Shown piece after piece: positions 13,397-22,425 of a stretch of DNA of 64,000 bases. A program made the translations under genes and the position numbers. Location of the stretch: positions 56,763-120,762 of the forward strand of contig WELB01000302.1 in the NCBI GenBank assembly GCA_009602725.1, in the 5' to 3' direction. Within the stretch, counting starts at the first letter, position 1. Every line of letters starts with the position of its first letter. The stretch is from Spirogloea muscicola (lineage: Eukaryota > Streptophyta > Zygnematophyceae > Spirogloeales > Spirogloeaceae). A model generated the notes under the pieces. It had not been told where the DNA came from, searched no databases, and saw only the letters and a program-made list of their open reading frames with translations.

Positions 13397-16300
13397 CTAC
13401 AGCAAATCTGCCTCGCTGCTCCCTCGATTCGCTGTACCAGCAGCAGCTTCTCTTTCTGCAATCTCCGACGAGCTGGGATTGCTGCTAGAATTTGACAACA
13501 GCTGCTCAAGGTCTCTGTCGCCGCTGCCTTCTTCATCTGCATCCTCAACTGTGTTCCCCTCTGCCATTGGTATCTCCACATAGAAGCTGTCCTCACTGTA
13601 TAGCTTGTGAAAGTGCTGTAGGACCAAGTAAAACAACTTCTGCTTAACTATCTGTTGACTATGATTTGCTTGTAACATCTGCAAAACGTAAGCAATGATG
13701 GCATCTCAACCTCTACGAAACTATGTACAGGTCTGAAGCGCACCTGCTTCACTACGTCCATGACGTTTCCGAAGGTTAGGTATGCGTCAGGCATCCCGCA
13801 GACTTCCACATTGCCAGGCACAGTCTGCAAAAAGCGATCATTGCACACCTTCAGCAGGAAGTAGTCCCTTTCCCGGCAACCCCTGAAGAATTACATGCCT
13901 TAAAAACGATAAGGATCAGGGTTGACACCTGACGGAGATTTGAGAGCCCAGAGGTGGATAGTCAGCAGGCAGTTGGTCTTGTGACAGGCAGTAAAAGCTG
14001 CTGCAAACCTTCAGAGTCGAGCTGGAAGGCACGTCCTGGTTGAAGTAGCAGCACCACAAAAGCTCTGGCTTCTCTGGCGGTGCATATGAAGTGGAGCCAC
14101 CTCCTGAGACGTCGGCCTGCTCATCTCGTGCACTAAGTGTTGTCTGGCTTGGAGAGGCACCACTTGGACGGCAGCCAGCCTTGTCAAAGAGCTCCTCCAC
14201 TGCCTCACCCAGGATTTGCTCTGCTTCCTGTCCAGGAGAGCACGAGCAGGACAGCTGCACAATGTACCTGCCAAACAATTCTGAAATTGATTGTCAATCT
14301 GGGGGTTAAGCTTCTCAAGCAATAGCTCGTCATCTTTTCGCTGACTGATACAAGCAACACTGAAGCATTCATTTTCTACATGACATGTTAGGATGCAAGG
14401 CACAGATTGGCCTTTCGCCTCCACTGACATGCCGTATATTTCAAGCATTGGCACTGCTATAAGAGGTATCTGCAACTCACTGGCTGCTCGGACAGATGGA
14501 GCTTGTTGAAGACAGCTGCAGAACATGTATGCAAGTCTGCTGTTTTGGCCCCAAGGCTGCCACAAGCAACACTTCAATATCTCACTCTAGTACCACTGAA
14601 CGAGAATATACGAGAATGTAACTTTGTAGCTTTGGACCATGTTTGAGGAGACTGGACGTGTCGCAGCCCTCCCGTCAATTTACTGGTGAAACTGAGCCCG
14701 AGACATGCGCTGACATTGGAAGATCCAGTTGCACAGAGGGGGCCTACCTTGGGGGGGGAAAGTGACCAGGATAGTTGCCAGCCCCTCCTGCAAGCTTTTG
14801 TTGGTGATGCACACACACCTGGCCACGCTTCCCCTTGCGTCCTCCTTGCTTGAGCCCCGCCAATCAGCTTGCTCCCCACTGGAGCAGCTTTGAGAGTCAT
14901 TGCTTGTAGATGCAGGCGCTGCCAACAAGGCCGGAAGGTACTCTGGTCCTAGTAAGAGCTTTAAGCAGAAGAGTAGTTGTCCAGCTCTTGTGCGCACCCC
15001 TCTGCATTCGTGCGTCACCTGCTCAAGTGGTGCAGGCCTGATTATACTACAGAATCTCGCTCAAGTAGCCCGTGACATTGTGAGGCTCTGACTTTGGACA
15101 AAGCTTCTTCTGACACCACGTAAGTGTAACAATCCCAGATGTGAACCTGCACATCCAGTGGCATTGGCAGACGGGAGATTCGAGTGATTCCTTGCAGATT
15201 CTCTGATTCGCACCTTGTCAAGAAGCAATGATGCAATGGGCCGCCTCAGCACCTGTAGAGTACATCACAACGTCATCAATAAAGCAGGCCCATGACACAA
15301 GACTTGGTCCATCATTGTCCATGATGGTAACACAGTCGGTGCCCCCTTGAAGCAGGGCCTTATGTTGCACTTTTAACTGAATTTAATGCTCTCCATGGCT
15401 TGGCAAGGGCATCCATCTAGGCTGTAGGTACGCACATAAGTAGCACCCTTAACGGCAGCGATGCGGCAGAAAGCTTGAGGCAGCTCCCCCTGTCCGTACA
15501 AGGGGTACAAGAATGCACTCTGCGGCTGGCCAAACCTGCAGAATGGTTAGCATCTCGGCAGTGTGCAGCATCTTGAATATGCCCACCGCCAACCCGACAC
15601 CAGATACTTGGCCCCAATTTGTCAGACTTGGACACTCACCAGCCAGCGGCATTCGTCATGGCTGCACAAGGGCTTGCAAAGTCACACACCATACAATGCA
15701 ATTGTTGGCATCGCGAGCATGGCCCTTCTTGACTATACATAGCCCTAAGTAAGTGGATTGCTGAGCTGACCGTCCCAAGGAGGAGAAGTACAGGACCATC
15801 CTCCGCAAGCCCTCATCTGCTGATAAAGTGCCTGGCCCTTGAGCTTCCTGATCCTCAGAGGCAAGAGCAATTGCATAGAGGATGAAGCTGCACCATTCAT
15901 AACAAGCATCTGTTGTGAGCTAGGAGCTGTCACGAGCTGTCACGACAGCAATGACCAAGCTATCGCGTGTCGAGTAGAGTGTGCGAGCGAGTCAAAAGCT
16001 AAGCATTGACTAACAAAATATTGAGCTTGGCACCAATGTGAAGCTCAGAATTCGTCTTGCAAATCATTGCACATTGCCAAGGCTGCTACCAAGCTTGCAT
16101 GCAGTCGTACTTCTTCACAGGAAGAGGCAGCTGCTCCTTCTTCAGCAGCTCCGCAAAGGAAAGGCCAGTGCCTGCTTCTGAGAGCTGGCTGCTGCTTTGA
16201 TCAGGAACACCCACACCCTCAACACTGTAACCCGCATTATCGCTAGAGCCGGTAGTTGCCAGCTTGAAAAATCGCATGAGGTGGCGCTTGTCGGCGGGGC

Positions 16301-17200
16301 TCAGGGACCGGTCCTTGAAGATGTCGGCGCGGGATGCTGGCACCGGGCTCAGGCAGCCCTCAGCCCAGAGGTAGCTCGCCTCAACCTGCTTGAACTCGAG
16401 GTAGTTGTGTGTACCTGTGTCATTGCGTCGATGTTGGCAACCATTGGCAACCCAAAACAGAGGCAGCGGAGATGCTCTGGTGCTTAGTCCAGACTGCGGC
16501 CTTAGATGGATGCGTTGGTGTGATGGCGTGGAGTGTGAGAGCAACATGCGGAGCTTGACGGGAGTTTATACCAGACTTGATGAGAAGGTCGACGAAGGCG
16601 CCCGCATTGAAGGCCAGCTTTGGACCTGCGAGGTCGAGGCTGTGGCAGCGTCGCCCGGCAATGTAGCATCAGGCTCGATTGGCAATGCAACCCAATGTCA
16701 ACTGACATGAGGCTTTGGGCAAAAATCATCTTCAACGATGGCCCACAAGGGCGGTGTGACACTTGACCAGGACCTGTATCTGTGCGGAAGCGCTAGCTGG
16801 CCGGCGGCGGCATGCTCGCGGAAGACGACGTTGTGGTACATGGGCGTGGAGCCCGGCTGCGGCTCAAGCGGCAGCTCCTCCAGGTCCGCAGGCGCATCGG
16901 GCGCCGGTCCCGCCGCCGGCGGCAGCGCTTCGCCGTCGAAGGCGGCTGGGTCACCGCCGCCGTCGTCGCCATCATCGTCGAGGCCTGCGCCGCAGTCCCG
17001 CAGCAGCCAGGCTGAGCCCATGGCGTGGGAGAACGGCGCTGGGGACGTTGCCGGGGGGTTGTGTCACCGTTAGCGGGCGCCAGGAAGCGCCGGAAGGCGT
17101 CCAGCGGCAGCGTGGCCCAGTGGCCGCCGTAGGCGGCGCGGCGGTCGAGGTGCAGGACGGCGCGGCCGGCGCGGGCCGCCGCACCGGCCACCACGGCCTC
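13397..17200 (-). CDS. Rab escort protein (REP/CHM-like), 5' end lost at a join
   Basis: REP presents newly made Rab GTPases to Rab geranylgeranyl transferase in the cytosol. Exons on the minus strand, in phase: 17200-17068 (VLHLDRRAAYGGHWATL), 17038-16774, 16639-16572 (LDLAGPKLAFNAGAFVDLL), 16414-16090 (YLEFKQVEASYLW; SRADIFKDRSLSPADKR), 15887-15771 (FILYAIALASEDQE), 15535-15436 (FLYPLYGQGELPQAFCR), 15252 onward (VLRRPIASLLLDK), about 14921-14748 (CVCITNKSLQEGLATILVTF), 14556-14481 (HVLQLSSTSSICPSS), 14267-14009, 13824-13744 and 13615-13397 (stop TAG). REP rather than RabGDI: the YLEFK..SRADIF block, the acidic insert after exon 1 and the length (>600 aa) match REP. The first ~20 codons, including the FAD-like GTGLxE motif, are missing at the N at 17201. 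Only the joint between 15200 and 14921 is unresolved. The first intron is just 29 nt. Confidence 0.9.
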
Positions 17201-17201
17201 N
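17201..17201. other. single N joining Rab escort gene to plastid DNA
   Basis: On the left is GC-rich REP exon 1, cut inside its first ~20 codons. On the right the base composition changes abruptly to AT-rich plastid-type sequence. This is the most suspicious join in the window. Confidence 0.8.
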
Positions 17202-17369
17202 TTCAAATTTTAAAAAGTTGAAAAGTCATAAAAATACTTCCAAGTATTCTCAAGTCTCTAGTTCGGAATGATGCATTGACAGAGAGGACAAAAAACATCC
17301 AAGGAACAGAAGAGATAATCTCTGAAGGGCTAGTCATGATTGTTGGGATGCTCCTGATATAGATTCACC

Positions 17370-17890
17370 TCACTATGTGAAAAGGTTAATTGCTAAATTA
17401 AAGATTATGAAACCGGTGGCTCACTTAGGTTCACCTCCATTTGATAAGAATAGAGTGGTTATGCAAAATGGAGTGTTTAATTTATTCACTAAAGAATTGA
17501 CACCTTGGAGTCCAGAGTACTTCATTGTTAGTAAATTGGCTTTCTCTTACCAAAAAGATGCCAAATGTCCAAACTTTATGAAGTTTGTATCTTAATTTTG
17601 TTTACATTATGAAGACCAGATTCAATTCATAAGAAATTGGATTTATGCTCTGATTTATTCCAGAGTGAACTTACAAGTGTTCCTTTATCTCTATCTGTTA
17701 GGTCCAGGTGGGACAAAGAAATCTACCATGGCGCTTATTGCTACAGCAATGCTTAACAAAGAGGGTACCATTACTACCACTCTCAAATCATTAATTCGGA
17801 TCAATTCGAGGTAACTCATATTGTGGGTAAGAAGCTCATTTTGATCTCTGATACTGAATACTATAAAGAAGATTCAAAGAAAACTCACAT
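17370..17890 (+). pseudogene. D5-like primase-helicase remnant (virus/plasmid-type), broken
   Basis: Fossil of a D5/SF3-type primase-helicase, a gene carried by phages, large DNA viruses and plasmids and sometimes found in algal plastid genomes. Visible parts in order are an NGVFNLFTKELTPWSPE segment, a CPNF..F segment and a degraded Walker A region (LLGPGGTKKST). A GKKLILISD segment typical of the SF3 core follows. It is broken, with a few interruptions, and truncated at both ends. Confidence 0.7.
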
Positions 17891-18046
17891 TTATAAAAGA
17901 ACAAATATATATAAAAATAGAACCGAATAAAACATTAAACAAAATAATAAACAATTTTTAGCTTCTAATACATATTGTCAAAACATAAATAACCTAAATA
18001 ATAGTAGGCAAAAACCCTAGTGTTTAGTAGAATCATGTTTGCTATT

Positions 18047-18127
18047 GCCTTGGTGGTGAAATGGTAGACACGCGAGACTCAAAATCTCGTGCTGCAAAGC
18101 GTGGAGGTTCGAGTCCTCTTCAAGGCA
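18047..18127 (+). tRNA. trnL-CAA: plastid tRNA-Leu (CAA)
   Basis: An 81-nt cloverleaf. The acceptor stem pairs GCCTTGG with TCAAGGC. The anticodon stem is CGAGA/TCTCG with loop CTCAAAA (anticodon CAA), there is a long class II variable arm, and the T arm has GGTTCGAGTCC. The sequence is of the usual plastid trnL-CAA type. CCA is not encoded. Confidence 0.93.
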
Positions 18128-18642
18128 AAAAAAAATAGAATTCAAAATTATTGGTAAAAAAAATAAAATTTAATCAATTTGAATCAAATAATAAAAAATG
18201 ACTCAAAGATATTCAACTCATATTATGTTACAATAAGAAAGATCAAATATTTTTTTTGTAAATTGATTATTCAATCATTTATCTAAAGTAAAGATGATCT
18301 CTATCTTCTTTTTTCACAAAGACTGTGTTCCATCTTATCATCTCTTCTAACCTATAGACATAGATTAAACTCGTGAAAAGCTTGCATGAACGCATAGCTT
18401 CCACATTATTGTACCGATGTTAATAAACTGTGGCTATAGTTCTTTGTTGAAGTTTGTATATATTGTATTGTATATCTTGTTGATAATGATATTTATGTAG
18501 TTGCAAAAGCATTTTATATAAAATGCTTTTTTTCAGTTTCATTTTCATAAAATATCTTTGTTGTCAATGTGATTTTCTCGGCAATTTGTAAAAAAAAATT
18601 TGCTGTATCAGTACTATTTAATTTTTAAAAGGTTAGATTAAC

Positions 18643-18744
18643 ATGAATTTAGAAGTAGTTGCACAACTTACCACTTTGGCTTTGATAGTTTTAGCGGGTC
18701 CTTTAGTAATTGCTTTATTAGCAGCTCGCAAAGGAAACCTCTAA
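18643..18744 (+). CDS. psb30: photosystem II protein Psb30 (Ycf12)
   Basis: Small single-helix subunit of photosystem II in the thylakoid membrane. The 33-residue product begins [17 protein letters not shown] and ends LLAARKGNL, the standard length and composition for Psb30, with one hydrophobic helix (residues ~10-27). It is complete and uninterrupted. It lies in an AT-rich plastid context between trnL-CAA and an atpA fragment. If this segment is a nuclear insertion, the copy is probably silent there. Confidence 0.93.
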   Translation: MNLEVVAQLTTLALIVLAGPLVIALLAARKGNL

Positions 18745-18961
18745 TTTGGTGATTATTAAAAGATCTTCTCAAAAATAAGAATTTGCTCTTTGGTCCTCCT
18801 TACGAAGAAAGATCAAAGAGCAAAGATGAAAGTTGTTGTTTCTTTGTTTTTTTATACAAATTTTTATTCAAATAGTAGTAAACTTTTCATTAAGTCAGGA
18901 ATGCTAATATGTATTTAACACAAAAATTTTTCATTTATGTTTTATGGAGAGTTGACTTTCT

Positions 18962-19111
18962 GTAACTACAAATAAGACTCAATTTGGAGAGATTATTCGT
19001 TCTAGTAAAACCTTTACAGATGAAGCAGAGAACATTTTAAAAGAGGCTATTCAAGAACACACAGAAGCATTTTTATTACAAGAAGAGACAGATAAGCCGG
19101 CTCGTTCCTAG
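18962..19111 (+). pseudogene. atpA: atpA 3' fragment (ATP synthase CF1 alpha)
   Basis: The last ~50 codons of plastid atp[19 protein letters not shown], then [21 protein letters not shown] and a TAG stop. Homology ends abruptly just upstream of 18962, only about 215 bp from psb30, so the rest of the ~500-codon gene is missing. Either the plastome is rearranged here or the segment is a composite. Confidence 0.85.
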
Positions 19112-19214
19112 AATTATTAAGAATGAAAATAATTCTTATCTGCCTTAAGGTAAATTGACAATATGTTTGCGACAAGAAATATGTACTAAAAATATGTGCT
19201 AAACATGACATATT

Positions 19215-19269
19215 CATTAAGCAGTGGCTGGCGGAATTTTCTATAGGTTCCACCAGCCATTGCTTAATG
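19215..19269. terminator. plastid 3' stem-loop between atpA and trnR
   Basis: Near-perfect inverted repeat: arms 19215-19236 (CATTAAGCAGTGGCTGG..) and 19248-19269, with an 11-nt loop. It lies about 100 bp after the atpA stop, where plastid mRNAs usually carry a 3'-end stabilising stem-loop. It also faces the convergent trnR. Confidence 0.75.
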
Positions 19270-19293
19270 ACAAAGAGACTACTTGCAAAACTT

Positions 19294-19366
19294 TACGTCC
19301 AATAGGAATCGAACCTATATTGGAGGTTTAGAAGACCTCTGTCCTAATCCGTTAGACGATGGACGC
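19294..19366 (-). tRNA. trnR-UCU: plastid tRNA-Arg (UCU)
   Basis: A 73-nt cloverleaf on the minus strand. It starts GCGTCCATCGTCTAACGG, has anticodon loop CTTCTAA (UCU) and T arm GGTTCGATTCC, and the acceptor stem closes with TGGACGT plus discriminator A. It faces the end of atpA, the same convergent atpA/trnR-UCU order seen in streptophyte plastomes. Confidence 0.92.
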
Positions 19367-19499
19367 TTTTTAAAATCATTTGAAAAGTTTTTAAATACAA
19401 TAACATTACAAGATTTGTGCATTAAAAAATTTAAAGATTTCTTTCTCAGCTCGTCTGACTTCCTACTGCTGACCCGGGGGGTACTAAGAGCGCCCTGTC

Positions 19500-19870
19500 T
19501 GCCTAGCCTGTGGCTCTCGCTACTCAGACCTGATGTTGCTCACTCGTGGGTACTGAGCTTTCCTCTGCATCGTTTCTGTGTTCTGCAGTATGTTGTAGTG
19601 TAGTCCTTTCTCCGGCTCCTCTTGCTTTGGCTCTGGACATTGTCCATTCTTTTTTGGGCTGGCTTGGCCAGCCCCTCTTTTCTATGGGCGCGAATCCAAC
19701 ATGTGGCTCCGTCAGTAGAAGCAAGCGCGGCCAGATTGACTGGTGGCTGGGAGAGGCCAGCCCAAAAGAATGGACAAGGTCTGAAGGACTCGGAGTGCTA
19801 AGGACTGAGACAGCAGTAAGCGAACTCTCAGTAACCCCTCGTCAGTAGATGCAAATCTGAATAGCTAGCA
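19500..19870 (+). mobile_element. LINE 3' end plus hairpin-tail insertion
   Basis: A 5'-truncated LINE copy (same subfamily as 905-1905) begins near 19520 with the last codons (YSDLMLLTRGY). It continues through the 3' UTR with the GGGCTGGCTTGGCCAGCCC hairpin to CTATGGGCGCG at about 19690. A reverse family-A unit follows at about 19718-19790 (GGCCAGATTGACTGGTGGC..), with a longer stretch homologous to 58760-58830. Confidence 0.7.
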
Positions 19871-19874
19871 GGCG

Positions 19875-20955
19875 GAAAGACGTCGCCCTGACGGAAGCCG
19901 GAGGCCGCCGCCAGACCGCGGCCTGCGCGCAAGTGGACCGCAAAAGCTAGGGACCGCTGCAAAGAGACGGCCAGGCGCATCCTGCCTGACGAGGTCTTCC
20001 GAACGGCGGTCCACCGGCTCTTGGGCCTCCTCCCCCCCTGCCTCGTGGGCGTCCCTCAACGCGAGTGCGGTGTCCGACACGATGATCCTGCGGAGCTGGC
20101 CGCCCACATGCTCCGGTGCGCCCACGGGGGGGAGCGGACTGCCTCCCACGACCTCCTGCGCGACGGTATGCAGAGCAAGCGCGGCCAGATTAACTGGTGG
20201 CTGGGAGAGGCCAGCCCAAAAGAATGGACAGGGGGTGCAGGGGGTGTTTTCGGAGGCGGGCTTCAAGGTTGCGGTGGAGAACTCCTCAATCATGCCCATT
20301 CAGCTGGGCGCGGACGGCCAGCCCCATACGCGACGCGCAGACCTGGTCGCCATCCCTCCCGGCGGCGGTCCCCGCATCATCGCTGATGTGGTGACAACTG
20401 ACTGCATCGACTCCGCCAACCCCACCAGATCGGCGTCGTTTGCAGGGCACGCGGTCGGCCAGGCGGCCCGGGACAAGGAGCGAAAATACGCTGATCACCC
20501 GGTGGGGGATGAATTCGCGGCCCTGGCGATGGATGCACACGGGGCTTTCGGCAGCCGCTGGCTGGATCTCATTCAGCGGCTTGCCCGCCAGGCCATTGAA
20601 CGACGGCCGGGTCTGCCAGGGGCGATGCCCGGCTTCAACGCCGCCGGTCCGCTCGCACAAGTCTTCCTCATGCGCCTGGCCGTATCGCTTCAACGCTCCC
20701 TTGCCCACGCCGTCCATACGCGCGCAGGCCGTGCTATGGCCGCCGCCTCTGGGTTTCGGCGGAGTGCCTCTTTCCCTACAGCGAGCTACTCAGACCTGAT
20801 GTTGCTCACTCGTGGGTACTGAGCTTTCCTCTGCATCGTTTCTGTGTTCTGCAGTGTTTTGTAGTTTCTCCGGCTCCTCTTTCTTTGGCTTTGGACATTG
20901 TCCATTCTTTTTTGGGCTGGCTTTGCCAGCCCTTCTTCTCTATGGGCGCGCATTT
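19875..20955 (+). mobile_element. LINE fragment (RLE domain), copy 2, best preserved
   Basis: The best-preserved LINE C-terminal region here. On the + strand it encodes a zinc-knuckle-like segment, SEAGFKVAVE, RRADLVAIPPGGGPRIIADV and KERKYADHPVGDEF. The C-terminus ends SDLMLLTRGY (TGA 20820-20822). The PD-(D/E)xK layout fits the restriction-like endonuclease of early non-LTR elements. The 3' UTR runs to a GGGCTGGC..GCCAGCCC hairpin and CTATGGGCGCGC at about 20950. It is interrupted at 20174-20235 by a 62-bp hairpin-tail insertion. No reverse transcriptase domain is present, so the copy is 5'-truncated and inactive. Confidence 0.8.
20169..20240 (-). mobile_element. 62-bp family-A hairpin insertion with 5-bp duplication
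   Basis: The insert at 20174-20235 is absent from the otherwise matching LINE copy at ~1195. TGCAG (20169-20173 and 20236-20240) flanks it on both sides. In the sense (minus) direction it reads GTCCATTCTTTTGGGCTGG, then CCTCTCCCAGCCACC, CCAGTTAATCTGG and CCGCGCTTGC. These form two consecutive small hairpins. Confidence 0.8.
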
Positions 20956-21505
20956 CTGCATCCGGAAAACTTGGGCGAGGGACCCGGCGACATGGAAGCC
21001 AGGCTGCTCGCCCTGCTGCTCGTGGCGGCGGGCCGCTGCTCGCCGCGCAAGGTGGTGAAGTAGGTCAAGCCATTTGGCGCCAAAGGCGCCGTGTACGTCG
21101 ACGGCGAGTGGGACAAACTCGTCGCCTACCGGGTGATCGAAGTACCTGCGATCCTTTGCGTCGGCCGCTTGGCGGACGGCGTAGCCCGCCTCCTCCGCCG
21201 ACCGTGTAGCGCTCCTGGAATCGAAGGAGTCAGTTGTGACGACGTCGGCAGTGAGCTGAGGCCCCCCGCCGAGCGCGCTAGCGACGAGATCGGCGCGCCG
21301 GGTGTAGAGGCGGCCGTCCGCCCCAGCATTCAGAGGCATGATGCTGGAGTTCTCCAGCGCCACAGTGTAACCGGCTTCGACAAATATGCCGAACATCGCG
21401 TTCCGGAGCAGGTCGTGTGTGCCAGTCCGCTCCCCTCCCCGTGCGCACCAGAGCATATGGGCCGCCAGTGACGCCGCGTCCGGGCTGCGCGTCAATAACA
21501 CTGGT
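20956..21505 (-). mobile_element. LINE fragment (RLE domain), reverse copy 3
   Basis: Minus-strand LINE segment with AHMLWCARGGERTGTHD, RRADLVASALGGGPQLTADV, YFDHPVGDEFVPLAVDVHG and AQVFRM. Its own C-terminal end is replaced at ~20956 by the tail of forward copy 2, so the two elements meet tail to tail. The frame through the endonuclease core is open on this strand for about 180 codons. Confidence 0.75.
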
Positions 21506-21514
21506 ATGCATCTG

Positions 21515-22240
21515 GTTGGCTTTCACAGCCGCTCTTGCAATAGAGCCCACGCCTTCGTCCCCCTGGCTGTGGACGTGCACGGGGCTCTCGGATCCCACTG
21601 GCTCGACCTCTTGGCCAGGCTTGCACAGCGCGCTGTGTCCCGCAGGCGCGGTGAGCCGGCTGACTTCAACGCCGCTGGCTCGTGGGCTCAGGTATATCGT
21701 ATGTATCGTAGATTGTCCGTCTCCCTTCAGCGGTCCATGGACCACGCCTTGCATCTGCGTGCTGGCCGTGCTCTCGCTGCGGCCTCCGGTTTTCGTCAGG
21801 GGGATAGTTTTTCGGCAGCTAGTCTGTCGGATTCGAGGCTCCTCACTCGTAACTACTGAGTGGTCCATCCTCCCCCGTTCTGCCATAGCCTCTTCAGGCC
21901 CCGAAGTCGCTGCTTAGCTCGTACTTTGGCCCCTTCGAACCTTGTCAATTTTTTTCGGGCTGGCTTCTCACAGCCCTTGCCCCCATTGGGAGAGCCACTT
22001 CTTCTTACGCCTTGCATCTGCGTGCTGGCCGTGCTCTCGCTGCGGCCTCCGGCTTTCGTCAGGGGGATAGATTTCCGGCAGCTAGTCTGTCGGATTTGAG
22101 GCTCCTCAATAGTAACTACTGAGTGGTCCATCCTTCCCCGTTCTGCCATAGCCTCTTCAGGCCCCTTCGAACCTTGTCAACTCTTTTCGGGCTGGCTTCT
22201 CACAGCCCTTGCCCCATTGGGAGAGCCACTTCCTCTTAAA
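21515..22240 (+). mobile_element. LINE fragments, subfamily B, two nested copies
   Basis: A forward copy at ~21525-22005 encodes FVPLAVDVHGALGSHWLDLL through SDSRLLTRNY (TGA 21857-21859). Its 3' UTR has TTCTGCCATAGCCTCTTCAG and ends in the family-B hairpin (CGGGCTGGCTTCTCACAGCCC, then CCCCATTGGGAGAG). A second, more severely 5'-truncated copy with the same UTR follows directly (~22005-22240). This ties the family-B hairpin to a specific LINE 3' end. Confidence 0.75.
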
Positions 22241-22425
22241 GTATCGGCAGCCGCATTTCTTTGTGTTCATGACCACATTAGCGGAGCCACTGGCTAAGCA
22301 GACTGGGCGCTCTTGGTACCCCGGTGCCAGCAGTCAGACAGATGAGCCCAGGGAAAGAGCAGCGCCAAATCCGGAACCCCAAACCACAACCCTGGGTTGT
22401 CGTCCCCGGCGGGGCCGCCGCCGCC

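Larger units (their letters stand above)
17202..19445. other. plastid DNA segment (NUPT or assembly chimera)
   Basis: About 2.2 kb of AT-rich sequence, unlike its neighbours. It holds a broken D5-like primase-helicase remnant, trnL-CAA, psb30, the 3' end of atpA, a 3' stem-loop and trnR-UCU. The left edge is the N at 17201. The right edge (about 19440-19450) passes without an N into GC-rich LINE debris. psb30 and both tRNAs look intact, so it is either a recent transfer to the nucleus or plastid reads misassembled here. Confidence 0.85.

Noticed and set aside
13397-17200. Rab GDP-dissociation inhibitor instead of Rab escort protein
   Set aside because: The YLEFK..SRADIF block, the acidic insert and the length favour the escort protein; GDI is ~450 residues.
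19875-22240. DIRS-type or LTR element as the source of the RLE-like fragments
   Set aside because: No terminal repeats, no protease or recombinase part is visible, copies are 5'-truncated with constant 3' ends, and the zinc-knuckle plus PDx(n)D layout fits RLE-type LINEs.
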